Positions 35,712 through 47,759 are shown, counted from the stretch's first letter. The stretch: DNA of 64,000 bases from Irpex lacteus (GCA_001986395.2 MQVO02000004.1:558001-622000); one strand, 5' to 3'. The notes: generated by a model not told the origin, from the sequence alone. Program-made: numbers and translations.

Positions 35712-38285
35712 TCAGGTCGGGAACGACCCAAGCGTAAACAAAGTCTGCTTGCCCTTCCCCTTCCCCTTCTTCTTCCCACCACCACCACCCTCCACCTCAC
35801 CCGAACCCTCCCCAACAGGCGTAGAAGTCCCACTAGCCCCCCGACTCCCACTCTCCCACACAGGCGTCGGCGGCGTCGCGTTCCCCAGGATCTTCCTCAA
35901 CGACTGGTTACCGCCAACAGCACCCTTGGGCACCCGAGTCGAAGACGACGAAGGGAGCTCAGGGAAGGCTGACTTTGATAGGTTGACTGGTGCGCCTCCT
36001 TTGGATTTGGCACCGGGACCTGGGACGGAGGTTGGGGCTCGGAAGACTTGGGCTGGTGGTGGTGGTGGCGCGGTAACGGAGGAACCTGCCCAGGGTGTTG
36101 TATGCTGAGTATGGCGAGATGCTGCAGGCCCCGAGGTACTTTGTAAAGGAGGGAACGCTGGCGCAGCTCTGGAAGGCTGCGCGCTCGCTCCGGACGTTGA
36201 AGCTGCTGCACGGGCTACACGATCAAGCACTTGACGAGACGATTGGTTCGAAGAACGGGAGGATGCAGTTTGTTTCGCGTTGAGGAGCCGGCCGCCGGTG
36301 ATACCTGCGTACTCAGACCCTTGGCCAGTAGGGGTGAGCTCTGGGAATTGGTTGCGTTGCTGTAAGGACAAGACGGTGAGAACTACTGAGGAATAATATT
36401 CAAATCTCATACTACGAACCTCGATCTTGAACCCATTCCAAGCCTGCAACAGATCCCTCTTCTTCTCCTCATCATCCAAGATGTCGACCAAACCGTTGAT
36501 AACACTCGCTGTGCCCTCGAGATTGCGGTCGGAAATAGTCCATACCGTAGAGATCAAGTCTCGTGCGGCAGACTCGTTGGCACGATAGGACCGTACGGCG
36601 GCCTTCACTGCGGGGATGGCATGGTTCGGGTTGGCTGCAACAGTGGCAACACGGGCCAAGAACGCGGTGTGACGTCTGCGAAGGTATAAGTTCAGCCGCA
36701 CTACGAGATGGCTGGCAAGTGGACTCACTCAGCGACAGCAGGGTCGACATCTCCAGACGGTGACGGACTCTGTCGCCGACTTTGCACTCTACTAACCCCG
36801 TTCGGCGTCGACGATGCACCATTACTACCCTCAGCAGTCAAATTCCCTCCGAACGCGGCTCTTCGCCTCGATCCCGCAGGAGTTGGACCACTGGGACCGG
36901 AAGTGGGGACAGCAGCGGGAGGCGGCTCACGCTCCCGTTCCCTGTCCCCTCTATCCCTTCGACCGCCACGTCTGCCACCGACTCCGACTTCTTCAAACTC
37001 AAAGTCGGCTTGTATACGTCGTGCATCTTTCCTGTCTCGTGTGGACATGTCGGCGCCATGTTCTTCGACCATGTGCGCTTTCAGATCGAGTGCGGAGCCG
37101 AAGACGACGAATTTGCGGGCTTGGCAGACGGGTTGGTGACAGGGGTAGTGGGCCTGTGAGAAGTGTTGTTCCTTCGATGACATGTCATGTTAGGATGTGT
37201 TATGAATGTATAAAATCTGCAAGGCTCACCAAGGCATCATAGTTCTTGAAACTATATTTATAATCAGCCCCATGGCTAGCGTGTAGCGACGAATACAGAG
37301 CATACTCACTACTGATCCTTGACCTCGTTACGCTTGCAGACGAAGCATTCCTCGTGCTTTTCGCGCATGTGTTTGAACAACTCTTCATCGCCAAAATAAG
37401 ATTCGCGACAGAACTCGCAATGAGGGTGGACTCCGCCCTCTATCTGCTCCTTCGGTGGATTGTGTCTATGCCCGCGCTGTAATGATGGTATGTGGAAAGG
37501 CAGTTGACTAGGGGTATATAACGTATGCTCGTGTGCGAAGATCTTCTTGAAGCGGATGCATATATCACTATTGAGCACAAAATTCAATGCTTATGTTTTC
37601 AGAACATCTAAAGAGTTGAACATACCACATCACTTTCCCGTGTGTTGCCCGTGTATGTAACTTGAGGTCGCTCCATCCGTTACCGATATAATCGCAGGTA
37701 GAGTCTGGACAGTTGAAGCGTAACAGCACAAGACTGTCCTCCATCATCTCTTGTGTTTCGAAGAAGATCGCCAGTTTGGGATCCTTGTATGGGATAACGT
37801 CGGGCGTATAGGAGGACCATGGGGCATCCGGCGAAGACGTAAACACAACCGACGGCTGCGGCTCCTGCACAGACCATGAAGCTCACTGTTACTATTGCGG
37901 TGGATCAACGTACTTTGCAGAATGTGCAGTCCAGCTTCTTATACAACGCCCGCAAACGCAGCGAACAGACATGACACGTCCGGTGGTTGCATACAGACAC
38001 AGAATAATACTTGACTGGTTCCGCACAGATAAAGCAAATATCTTCTCCGTCTGCGGTTGCAGCGTCGTCTGTCTTCGCTACAGATTTCACAGCGTCTTCA
38101 ACCACGGCTTCTTCTTCCTTATCGCGCGGGATGGCAGCGTTACTCTGCACAGCGACCGACGCTTTGCCTCCGCCGCCGCGCCCGCCACGTCCTCCACCTC
38201 GGCCGCGATTTCCTCGTCGTCCCCTCTGGCCAGAACCACGGCCTTGAGTCTGAGTCGGTGCTTGAGTGGTAGTTTGTGTAGACAT
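35712..38285 (-). CDS. HEL2: RING E3 ubiquitin ligase Hel2/ZNF598
   Basis: The start is MSTQTTTQAPTQ; upstream codons in the frame are unlikely. An Arg/Gly-rich stretch (GRGGGRGGRGGGG) precedes the RING finger (CFICAEPVKYYSV, then CNHRTCHVCSLRLR and DCTFCK). After an intron come VVFTSSPDAPW and C2H2 fingers CPDSTCDYIGNGWSDLKLHT, CEFCRESYFGDEELFKHM, CFVCKRNEVKDQ and the finger around ARKFVVFGSALDLKAHM. The C-terminal half is Pro/Ser-rich and ends KGKGKQTLFTLGSF, a Lys/Gly-rich tail usual in this family. Hel2 recognises collided ribosomes and ubiquitinates 40S proteins to start ribosome-associated quality control. Domain order and length (about 740 residues) are normal. Confidence 0.92.
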
Positions 38286-38475
38286 CGCCTTGGTGGTTGT
38301 GGTTTGAATCTGAACTGAACGAGTCGATGGTTGTCTCTTATAAATCTCAGATTTCTGCAGCAGTTCGGTGCCGGCAGACAGCGACAGATCCCTCATCATC
38401 AGCGCCTATTACAGCATACCTCGATGGACTCGACCACCGGGAACTATGATGACTACTACTATGTTGATACACCAA

Positions 38476-38830
38476 CTGCTACCCGCGACTGCGTCGCGGG
38501 CGAGAAAGACAGAATGCAGTGAAATGATGACGCGAGACGCAAGTTCAAATCGCGAGCCTGAGATCGTAGGAGTATGCGTAGAGATGTCAATACATGAGTA
38601 CGATGCAGAAAATGGGAGAAAGAGCACGACAACCCCATTGTTGTGCATGTGAAGAATCGCAATACCTGCGAAGACATCTGAAACGAAACGGAAACCCACA
38701 GAAGAGTAAAGAGCGACATGTGCTCGTGAACGAAGACGTAGTCTCTAAAAAAGGCGGTTCACGCATTCGGCCAGGAGGCCGCCGGGAAAGGCAACTCTGG
38801 GAGGGAACCCTCCCTTATAATATAGACTAG
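38476..38830 (+). repeat. 355 bp structured repeat, copy 1
   Basis: The unit starts CTGCTACCCGCGAC and ends TTATAATATAGACTAG, directly followed by copy 2 in the same orientation. A perfect 8-bp hairpin lies at 38482-38500 (CCCGCGAC loop GTCGCGGG). A second hairpin of 7 bp lies at 38799-38814 (GGGAGGG AA CCCTCCC) just before the AT-rich end. The repeat also shares the inner block GCACGACAACCCCATTGT with copy 2. It has no convincing coding frame. A short non-autonomous element is likely. Confidence 0.8.
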
Positions 38831-39188
38831 CTGCTACCCGCGACTTCGTCACGGGCGAGAAAGACAGCACTGTACAGTGAAATATTAATTAATGATGAAC
38901 GATGATGCCGAGACGCAAGCTTCGAGGTCATTAGGGTGTGTGCGGAAAAGTCGGTACATGAGTGTGATGCAGAAAATGAAAGGAGAAGCACGACAACCCC
39001 ATTGTCGTGCATGTGAAGAATCACAACACCCGCGAAGACAGCTGAGACGAAACAGAAACCCGCAGCGAAGAGTGAAGCGTAGCATGTGACCGTGAACGAA
39101 TACGTATCTACAAGAGGCAGTTCCTGCATTCGGACAGGTCTCCGGGAAAGGCAACCCCGGGGAGCGAGCTCCCTTATAATATAGATAG
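38831..39188 (+). repeat. 355 bp structured repeat, copy 2
   Basis: This is a tandem, head-to-tail copy of 38476-38830 at perhaps 75-80 % identity by eye. The first hairpin persists with one mismatch (38837-38855). The second is GGGAGC GA GCTCCC at 39160-39173: sequence on both sides changed but pairing was kept. It ends TTATAATATAGATAG. Confidence 0.8.
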
Positions 39189-39209
39189 TGACTCTATCTC
39201 CTCAGCAAT

Positions 39210-39427
39210 GACAAGCATATTTCTCGTCAAACCCAGCTGTTGCATAACGCCCCTCCAGCAGAGATCTCAATAGTGTACACGTGTTGGACTACATGTACTT
39301 TGGCACGCACACCGAGGCGTCCCGGACGTGGGTCTCGCCTCCGGCAAACTCACACGAATGAGATGAGTGGGTTAACGTGAACACTGCTATGCCCAATAAC
39401 AACTGTTCATTGTGGATTTACTAAGCC
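39210..39427 (+). pseudogene. Decayed 3' fragment of the metallophosphoesterase gene
   Basis: The fragment aligns with the last exon of the gene at 9928-10941. Shared DNA words include CTCCAGC.AGATCTCAAT, GGACGTGGGT and CTCCGG.AAA. Translation gives the remnants TEASRTWVSPPANSHE and NVNTAMPNNNCS against EAYGTWVTPPESSHE and SVNAAMPNSDCA of the intact gene. Frameshifts and stops break it, and the rest of the gene is absent. Its 3' end faces the 3' end of a DUF6535 gene, as at the intact locus. Confidence 0.75.
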
Positions 39428-39534
39428 AATCATTCATCATCGAACGAAAGTAGGAAGATGAGCAGCCTAATATGTTATATTTGCTACGTACGTGAAGAAT
39501 AAGTATTGCGCCGGACTATGCATTGACTCGTAGA

Positions 39535-42500
39535 TCAGTCAACGGAGATACTACTAGCGACGGAAGAGTCGCGTTCAGCACCAGGCGTCTCTACCTTATT
39601 ACTTATTACCCGCCATAAATTAAGTGTGCGATTGTGTTGCGCGTGTGGGGCGGGCTCTTGATCATTCGAGGGAGTAACGGTAGTTGTCGTATCATCCACG
39701 GCCGTCTGTGCAGACTCGCCTTCGAGTGTGACACCCATCGGTATCTGAGATGAAATCGGCAGGGTTGCATTCGTGTTGGGCCCAGTTTCAGAGGAGTTGT
39801 CAATATCACCGGACCCGGAGGGATTATGGTGATCCTCAGACTGGTCTTGACTGGCTACGCCAGCGGTGTCCTCAGGCTCTCGCATATGTGTTACGACGGG
39901 ATCGTTCACGTCGTAGCGACCATAACTGTCCACGTCTGTACCGTCATCAACTTCCTCGTTATTGACGATACGACTAGTGTCCGATCCAAGTTCAACCACA
40001 GCCCCCAAAGTGTCCGCTGCCGATTCTTGTGTTGTGTGGAGAGCAATCTTGGCTTTCTTCTCGTCAATTCTGCGTATACGAAAGAATGAACGAGCGAACC
40101 CGTCATCTGGGATTGTGTCGTGTTCCATGAGTGTCTCCACCAAGTCGTCGGGGAAGATGCTGTCCGTCTCAACAAATGTGGGTCGATCCTCCTCATAGTG
40201 GTTTCTGGTATCGTGCTGGTATAACTTCATGGTGCGAAGGCATGCATGCGCTACTTGAGCGCGGCTAACTGTAGCACGCCGAAGTTTCCGAATATCCGAG
40301 TTTAACACAGTTGGACTTGAGTGTAAGGGCGTCCCTGATCCACCAGAACGTAGCGAGGAAGCCAAAGAGGTGAATATCTCTCTGGCCGCTGCTCGTCCAT
40401 CGGGGGCAATGTGGGTAAAACAGAGAGCAGCCATCGCTGCCTGGCATAATTGAAGCAGCGGAAGCAATGCAATTTGAGAGGATAGCTCCAAGATGCTTGT
40501 CTTGAAGTTCTCTACGCCATTTTCTGTGATATCTGACAGATAGCAGAGATGAGATAGTATTAGCCCGTGTAGAGTCTTTGGCAGTAGCGGAGACTAGTGA
40601 CGGGTGAGTACTGACCTGAGCCTCGCCCAAAAAACTCGAGCACATGCCGGCCCCTAGAGTAGCACAGTAATCGGAGGAAAGTGATAGAATTTGCCTCACC
40701 ATCCGGGCCATCGGCTAGGAATACTTCCATAAAATACTTTGTGCACGATTCGCTGCGCGATGCCAGCTTGACTAGAGGAGACAGAAAAGCGAGGCACAGC
40801 CACTGGTGCTCCAGTTTGTAGTGCTCCGGCGCCGAAAACATTGAGCGTATGATGGCGTTTAACACTCTACCTGTCTCAGCTGGGGGCGTATTTAATCCTG
40901 AAAATCGTGTTGCTTCCGTGTCCAATCTGCGGCGAAATTCTCTCTCGACAAGAGTCCGTAAAAATCCTTCCGATGGAGATGGCGTGCAGATGGACTCATA
41001 CTTGTCAATAGACGGGATATCCCAGGCGTCCATCCTAGCCTCCATGAGATCCTCGATGCACCTGACTCCCCCACACAGGGTGATTTTCGCTGGCTCTAAA
41101 AGTGCTGTAATTAAGTGCAGCACATGAACCGCCACAGGATTTGTAGCGCGAGGGCCTGGGAGGCCACGACGAATGTCCAATTTGCCCATAGCTATCTGAA
41201 CCCAGTCCTTGAACAGAGGTAAGTCGAGTAAGTCAGAGTCTCTCGAGTCTGTGAATGCGATTGTCAAGGACATGAGCAGTTTCGGGTTTGAGGTTATGAG
41301 CTTGATGTCCACATCGGCAATTGCAATGATTACGCTGAACATGCATAGACGACGGCGGTCTCCTGGACGCTCTGCATTACTCCTCTCAGGATGAGGGAAG
41401 AATATTGACTCTTGATACCAACGCACACCCTCCGTGTATTCAGAGAGAATTTCTGTGATACCTTCGATGACTTGAGGGCGTAAGTTCTTGAGCGGGAAGG
41501 CATCAGCGAATGGCCATTCGAGCAGCACCCGATCGGAATCTGCGATAGTGGGAACACGGTGTGCGAGGATTTGTATCACAAAGTCTATAGCATCCGTCCA
41601 GCGCGGTCGGCAATAACGAAAGGCTTCCGTCATCGCGGTGAACAGCAATTCGTCGTTGGCCTGTATAGCATCAACAGATGCCAATATAGCGACATCCTGA
41701 TCTTGAGCCTTGACAATATCACGTTCATCGGGAAGAGACTTGGGATAAGGGACGATGAGTCGCAGCATTGTTACAAAAAGGCCACGAGAGAGGGAATCTG
41801 GGCTGGTTTCCGAACTGGTTTCCGAGCTGGTTTCCGAGTTGATTTCCGAACCCGGCTTTTCGTTTGGCTTGTCTCGGGGCCAGTCTGCTACGTGCGTTAG
41901 ACCACGATGTAACCGTGTTACAGCTATCTTTAGTAACGTGGTCCGGTAGGGACAACGTGGGAAGAATATAGGAAGAGCCGTCGCAGTGAAGAAGAAGAGG
42001 GCCCATCCGACAACAAGAGGTAGTGTCGTGTAACCGATGCTAGAGTGGATCGCAGCGGTGAAGTAGCAAAGACCAAGGAAAAATAGGCCGAGCGAGAGTT
42101 GGAGCAGGAGGGGAAGCATAGCGGAGATTTCGTAGACCTTCCATTTGATAAGCTGCGGCTCGCGGAAATGACGAATGCGTAGGCGGGCCTGCGGAGAGGG
42201 AACTTCCACGGCTAGGAATTCCCGTAACCATTGCTTGACAAGCATCGCAAAGGACGCTGTGACGAGGCTTATTACAAGACTTGCGAACCATAAGACGTTT
42301 ACGCGGATGTCGTTGGGGGCAGCTTTGAACGGATGGAGGGGAAGGGGCGGGGCAGAGGAAGAACTGATGGTGTTTCCGATCAGGTTATAGCCAGCGGTTT
42401 GCGTAGCGATCACTTGAAGAGTATAGACGATGGTATCCATGCGATCAGCTTGAAGCGAAGGGTATGCGGCGACAAGGAATGCGGATAGGACGGCAGAGAA

Positions 42501-42736
42501 CAGACCGGCCTACACATACTACAATCAGTTGCGAATCTAGTTCCAATGCAGTGTGGCAAACCTACGAAGACCAAGAGCGTATCGATGTCTTCCTTGCTAT
42601 TCTTCACTTTCTCCTCGTCGAAATCACGTACTTCCTTCCCCATGGCCGCCCATCCCGTTGGCTGGCCAGAGAGAACATATCGAACTTCCGGTTTCGGTGC
42701 TTCAGTCGGATTCCGCTCTGCGGACTCGGAGGACAT
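39535..42736 (-). CDS. DUF6535 family membrane protein, copy 1
   Basis: Exons 42736-42566, 42509-40616 and 40532-39535 give about 1020 residues. The N-terminus carries VRYVLSGQPTGWAAMGKEV and KEDIDTLLVF, leading into four predicted membrane helices: AGLFSAVLSAFLVAAY, NVLWFASLVISLVTASFAML, LLLQLSLGLFFLGLCYFTAA and LPLVVGWALFFFTATALPIF. This is the DUF6535 domain, greatly expanded in Agaricomycetes and of unknown function. A large helical cytoplasmic region follows (DQDVAILASVDAIQANDELL) and then a Ser/Thr/Asp-rich tail. A 12-bp minisatellite encodes three SETS units near residue 275. The start at 42736 places the conserved block soon after the Met; a start further upstream is possible. The frame is intact. 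Confidence 0.85.
41805..41858 (-). repeat. 12-bp coding minisatellite
   Basis: Four to five units related to GGTTTCCGAACT (plus strand) lie inside DUF6535 copy 1 and encode repeated Ser-Glu-Thr-Ser. Units differ by one or two bases. The other DUF6535 genes here lack it. Confidence 0.75.
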
Positions 42737-43938
42737 TTCAGTTTGAGGTTGAGTGTTAATCTGGGAACCTGAGTAATAATAAGTATGTGAGGTACGAAAA
42801 TCAAGACCGATCGACAATTCGCCGTGTCCGCTGCCAGCAACTATAGCTGGGCACGTCCTAGACTCGGGATACTCACCACAATTCGGGGGAGTGCTAGCGG
42901 GAAATAACACAGATGGCATAAGGCTATGGTGCTTATAATGTTAATGGACGAGCGAGCGCTGGAACGTGCGGATACGGCGTGCTCTGTGTCCCACCAACAC
43001 CTCAAGTCATATCGCCTTTCAAGACATGTCCACGATACGGCACTGTCTGAGAAGCGAGCTTGAGCTCCAAATTAAAGAGACAGTAGGCCATATCTGATAC
43101 ATTAAACTTCGCTAACTATCGTGCCACTCATGTATAGTAGTGAACTCACCATCTACAGGTGCCTTTCTCAAATCGGTCAAAAAACGTGGACAATGACATG
43201 CAACGGCACCCGACAGTGGATATCTCCAAGTTGCTTCTTCTTATAAATTGGTAATCGAGGTACTTGGTTAGCATTGCGGAGGACACAAGCTTGGTTCGAG
43301 ATATTCCGTAAAGGTTTTCGCAAAGCCAGCTGACCTTCAAGTTAGCGGAGATGAGGGCGTTACCGCGGTAAAGAGCATAAATATAAATCAAGGGTAGCGC
43401 CTGTGACACTATTGAGCGCCGCGTCCTTCCCATTCCCGAGCCGGACTCGAAAGCGCTGCCGCGGGCTGGCAGCAGGGTTCTTGCTCTCAGTAACGCGATC
43501 CATATGGAAATATACGGTACTTAACGTCATAGAAGCCAGAGCCAGGTCTTAGAAAAAGCGAGTCGTCGAGGAATCGAACTCGCAACGCTAAACCGACGAA
43601 GAAAACAATCGTGTGAAAAATGGCTCCCGAAAAGGCTTAGCCGGACAACGTAGACGCGTATCAGACTCAGCGGAAATGAACTCGCTCTGAGAGATTGCAA
43701 TTTAAGCGCCTGAGCCTTGGCGCACGCATACTGTAGTACTTAGATAGACGAAAATGCGAATGATAATTTGTACCTACGACAATTGGACTTTATATACATT
43801 TGTATGAGACTAATTGACTAATGCTAAACCACTCAATAGTCCGTGCTTTATAATGCGAAGACAAATGTAAGGAGAAACGGAAGGAACTAACAAAAACGGA
43901 AGGCGGGCTGGACACAACGCCCACAGCCCTGGTCGGCG
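42737..43938. other. Spacer between tandem DUF6535 genes
   Basis: 1.2 kb without a supported gene. Near 43566-43592 a B-box-like word on the minus strand (AGTTCGATTCC) followed by a T run suggests a decayed tRNA-derived sequence, but no cloverleaf forms. Confidence 0.45.
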
Positions 43939-44200
43939 CTACGCCTCGGGGGTGTCTAGCCATAGTTCTCGAATATGCTTGAGAGCGAGTGTGGTCCATT
44001 TGTCGTTAATCCTGCGCCGCCGGAGAGATGAAGTAGGAAGCCCACGGGACTGACTTGTGCCAAGTTCCATGCGTATCTCCACCAAGTCGTCAGGGAAGAT
44101 ACTGTCTGACTCCGGTATTTGACTCCGATTTTCGTAGAAATCGTGCAGACAATGCAGAGAGGCACGCATGAGCAATTTAAGCTTCGCTTATTGTATGGTC
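43939..44200 (-). pseudogene. Relic of the last exon of a DUF6535 gene
   Basis: The frame contains DSIFPDDLVEIRMELG and a RRRRINDK region that match the C-terminal exon of DUF6535 copy 1 (DSIFPDDLVETLMEHD, IRRIDEKK). The upstream part, matching AHACLRT as IAHACLS, is in another frame and follows a TAA stop. The preceding ~150 codons of that exon are missing. The exon therefore seems detached from copy 2. Confidence 0.65.
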
Positions 44201-44278
44201 CACATGCAGTTGATGCCCACGCGATGCACCCGCTGGCTCCTTACTGAGATCTATCGGCTACTCGGACACTAAGGCTTG

Positions 44279-46698
44279 TCAGTAGCACTGTGGACCCGCT
44301 TTTGCGTTTTCGCTCATCAAAACTACACAGTCATGACTAAAAATATATAAGAATTCAATGTTCCAGAATTTAGCTCGAATGAATGAGAGGAGCCGGATGT
44401 GCGCAGGTATTTGTGCGCAATGAATGCGTGAAATAAGGTATGTTGCTATGTTTATAAACAAACCTGGTGGTATAATGTGTCCGTTAGCTAGTACGTGTAG
44501 GGGGGTCAGAGCCGTCCGGCGGCCTTTCAGATGATATGGTGCAATATAGTCTTTCGGAAGACACGGTTGAACGAACAGGATCGATGTAGGCTGTAGAGCC
44601 CCGTCTTCAACGTCCAATAAGGCATCGATGAGGAGTTGTGTGCCATATTCGCTTTGCATCGCGTGAACGACAGTTTTGACAAGATATTTTGATGTGGTCC
44701 TTCGATCTATCAATACTTTGGAGTAATAGTACTCTGAAATGATAGTGTAGTCCGTGACAGTCAACGGGAAAGTCGAAGGTCCAGCACAGATCCGCCCCTC
44801 ACAGCTGAGGACGGCTAGGTGGAGGTGCAGGGTCGACTTGAGCACATAACGTGCAATTACCTCAGGCCCGGGCTCTCGAGTCTGCCCCAAGACTGAGCGT
44901 TGGAATTCTGTGCGTAGCAGTATATATAAATACGCTGCATGGATCCCGATTGAGCAATCGGACGATAGAATAACCCCGTCGATATATTCATAAGTCTTCC
45001 ACAGGATATCGAGCTTCGTCTCTGAAAGAATTTCGAAGAGCATAACTCCGTTAGGAACTGAGACGTCCAATGGCTCAACAAGCCTTTTGATCACGTGCAG
45101 CAACCTATAAGTGACTGCCCGTCGTTCTCTGCGCTCCGTTAGTTGACCCACAGCCAATTGAATCCAGTCCTTCCACAGCTCAGAATAGGCTGACATCTTG
45201 CAAAAGATTGGACGTAGGATATCCCGTATTCCTGTGTGGGAGGTTACGATCCTAGTGGAGACGTCTGCTGCCGCGATGAGAACACTGAACATACACAAAA
45301 GGCGAGTGTGTTCCGCCTTTCTAGAGAGGATTTCGTTAGGCACTAGTACAGAACTATAGCTCTCTGGCATATTTCTCTTGATATTGTTGGAGAGGATGCC
45401 GATAATAGCTTCAATAACCTGAGGGCGTACATTGGAGAAAGGAAAGCAGTCCAAGAATGGCCATTCCAATAACATCCGGTCCGAAGGTGCGACAGTCGGT
45501 AGACGATGTGCCAGGATTTCTATAGCGAAGTCCACAACACTTGTCCAGTCAGGGCGTCCATAAGAAAGGGCTTCCGATATCGCTGTACACAGCAGTTCGT
45601 CATTGGCCTGTATAGCATCGACTGATAGTAATATGTCGACATCTTGATCCTGATCTTTGACAATATTCCGTTCATCGGGCAGAGACTGTCGGTCAGGAAG
45701 TACGCGCCGTAGTATGCCTTTGGAAAGTGTACGACAGAAAGTTAAGACATCGCTTGAGTGTGGTCTGCTAGATAGAGAGGGATGGTTTCGGATCCCAAAA
45801 GGGAGATTCGAATTCGGGCGTAGCATATCTCGTGACCAGTCTGCTAGGTGTCCGATGCCGCGATGTAACTGTGACACAGCTGTCTTGAGTAACGTTGTCC
45901 TATAAGGACATCGAGGGAAGAAGATAGGAAGAGCCGTCGAGGTGAAGAAGAACAATGCCCAGCCAACCACGAGCGGTAGTGTAGTGTAACCGATACCGGA
46001 GTGTATCGCGGCGGTGAAGTAGCAAAGACCGATGAAGAACAGCCCCAGCGAGAGTTGGAGGAGAAGGGGTAGCAGCGCCGAGATCTCGTACACCTTCCAC
46101 TTCAGGAGCTGTGGTTCGCGGAAGTGGCGAACACGCAGACGAGCCTGCGGAGAAGGGACTTCAACAGCGAGAAATTCGCGAAGCCATTGTTTGACAAGCA
46201 TTGCGAAAGATGCTGTAACGAGGCTGATAACAAGGCTGGCGAACCACAGAATATTGATGCGAATGTCATTAGCGGCGGGCGTGAAGGAAGGAAGGGGAGG
46301 CGGTGGGGCACCAGACGTTATGATAACGTCTCCTGTTTGTTTATAGCCTGCAGTCTGAGTAGCGATCAGCTGGAGGGTATAGACCACCATGTCCATGCGA
46401 TCAGGTTGTAGTGCAGGGTACGCAGCAATGAGGAACGCGGATAAGACCGCAGAGAATAAACCAGCCTTTATACGCATAGATCAGTCACGGATCGCGCGAT
46501 AGACGAGCTATAACTCACGAAGACCAATAGAGTATCGATATCTTCCTTGCAGCTTTTCACCTTTTCTTCATCAAACTCGCGTACTTCCTTGGCCATGGCT
46601 GCCCATCCCGTAGGCTGGCCAGAGAGCACATATTTGACCTTTGATGTTTCATCAGGACTCAGATCGGGAGAGTTTGCGGCCTTGAAGGATTCAGGCAT
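44279..46698 (-). CDS. DUF6535 family membrane protein, copy 2
   Basis: Exon 1 (46698-46519) encodes MPESFKAANSPDLSPDE and the conserved KYVLSGQPTGWAAMAKEV region. After a 53-nt intron, exon 2 (46465-44279) gives a total of about 788 residues. The four membrane helices of DUF6535 are intact (AGLFSAVLSAFLIAAYPAL first). The helical region keeps DQDVDILLSVDAIQANDELL. The protein departs from its relatives after ALQPTSILF: instead of splicing to the usual last exon it reads about 100 unrelated residues to a stop. A broken version of that last exon lies downstream at 43939-44200. Copy 2 is thus tandem to copy 1 and probably has a rebuilt or damaged C-terminus. Function is unknown. Confidence 0.75.
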
Positions 46699-46899
46699 TC
46701 GATCGGTGATCTTCAAGTACTTATACACCTAAATCAGCACTACATTGCATCATGCAGAGTATCGGTCACTCACAGCAGGTATTGTGGAGGTTGATTCCAA
46801 GAAGGCAAAGCACGAGATCACGGCAGCCCTTCTATCGTCGATTGAATTCGTGCTGTATGTCAAAACAACAAGCGCTGAGAGGGGCCACGCGGATATAGG

Positions 46900-47091
46900 A
46901 CGCACGCTAGTTGACTCAATTCAGTACTGCAGTATCGCGCCATTGGGTGGTTCACCCTGTAGCATCTTGGAAATCGCTGAGAAATACGGCTCTCCCATGA
47001 CCGTCGTCGAAGCGACCATTTACTGGCCAGCGAGAGCATAACGAACCTCGGACTTTGACGGCGTCCGAGTCGACGCCTCGTCGGAGGACAT
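46900..47091 (-). pseudogene. Relic of a DUF6535 first exon
   Basis: From the ATG at 47091 the minus strand reads MSSDEASTRTPSKSEVRYAL and then AGQ followed by a stop. It aligns with the first exon of DUF6535 copy 1 (MSSESAERNPTEAPKPEVRY). Beyond the stop only a faint match continues. It lies directly upstream of copy 2 and is a third, decayed 5' end in the array. Confidence 0.65.
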
Positions 47092-47759
47092 TCAATCTAC
47101 GACGTGACTGAAATCTCAAGAGTCCCTATTTTTCAACATAGTTAGCAATGTGATATAAGATGAACTGAATGGGCCTTACAGATGATGTTTAAAATGCAAA
47201 ATGGAAAGTAGTCGGCGATAAGGGCACATATACGTAGTCAGGCGCAGATGGCAACACTATAGCTGACGCGGAAACATCCACTGAACACAACCGAAGACAA
47301 TACCTCCCCAAGATGACACAATTGCAGTAGTAGTGTCACGCAAAGACCTAACCTATAGCGTTACAGTAAGTGAGATACAGAATTTGAGCTAAGTCTGGCA
47401 ACTTACACAGACTATCCTCAGCATAATGGACAAGGATTAGCGTTGATGTTCATTGTAGGCCTCGCCGTTCGTTAGGCGTGAACAACAACGCTGAAGATGT
47501 GGGAACCTGCCAAGCTCCAAGATGAGCTTGAGTGATGCTGTAGAACAATTTCGACGTTGTCGACATCCTTCAAGTTTGCTGTTCAGCTTCGTATCATTCA
47601 CCAATTATCCACGGCTGTTTATAACGGGATGAGCACAACGTCTGCAGAAGTTGGGTTCTTCGATAATCAATACACATTCCATTGACTAAATCAAACTACC
47701 TTTTATACAACGACCGCAGAACTACCGCTCAGCAGCACGGCATCTTTTATATCATACAC
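47092..47759. other. Intergenic region, no gene seen
   Basis: 668 bp between the DUF6535 relic and the LEU4 3' end. No supported frame. Confidence 0.55.

Noticed and set aside
38409..39154. Minus-strand frames of 80-100 codons across the tandem repeats
   Set aside because: Both copies have similar frames only because the DNA repeats; the frames start and stop at different points and show no conserved protein-like pattern.
42410..42919. Longer N-terminus for DUF6535 copy 1 starting at 42919
   Set aside because: The other family members begin close to the conserved RYVLSGQ block and the extra residues show no similarity, so 42736 was preferred.
43558..43640. Possible tRNA or tRNA-derived element on the minus strand
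   Set aside because: A B-box-like AGTTCGATTCC followed by TTTTT is present, but the T stem has mismatches, no A box or cloverleaf fits, and no anticodon arm forms.
46745..47041. 98-codon plus-strand frame
   Set aside because: It is the opposite strand of the DUF6535 first-exon relic and its flank.
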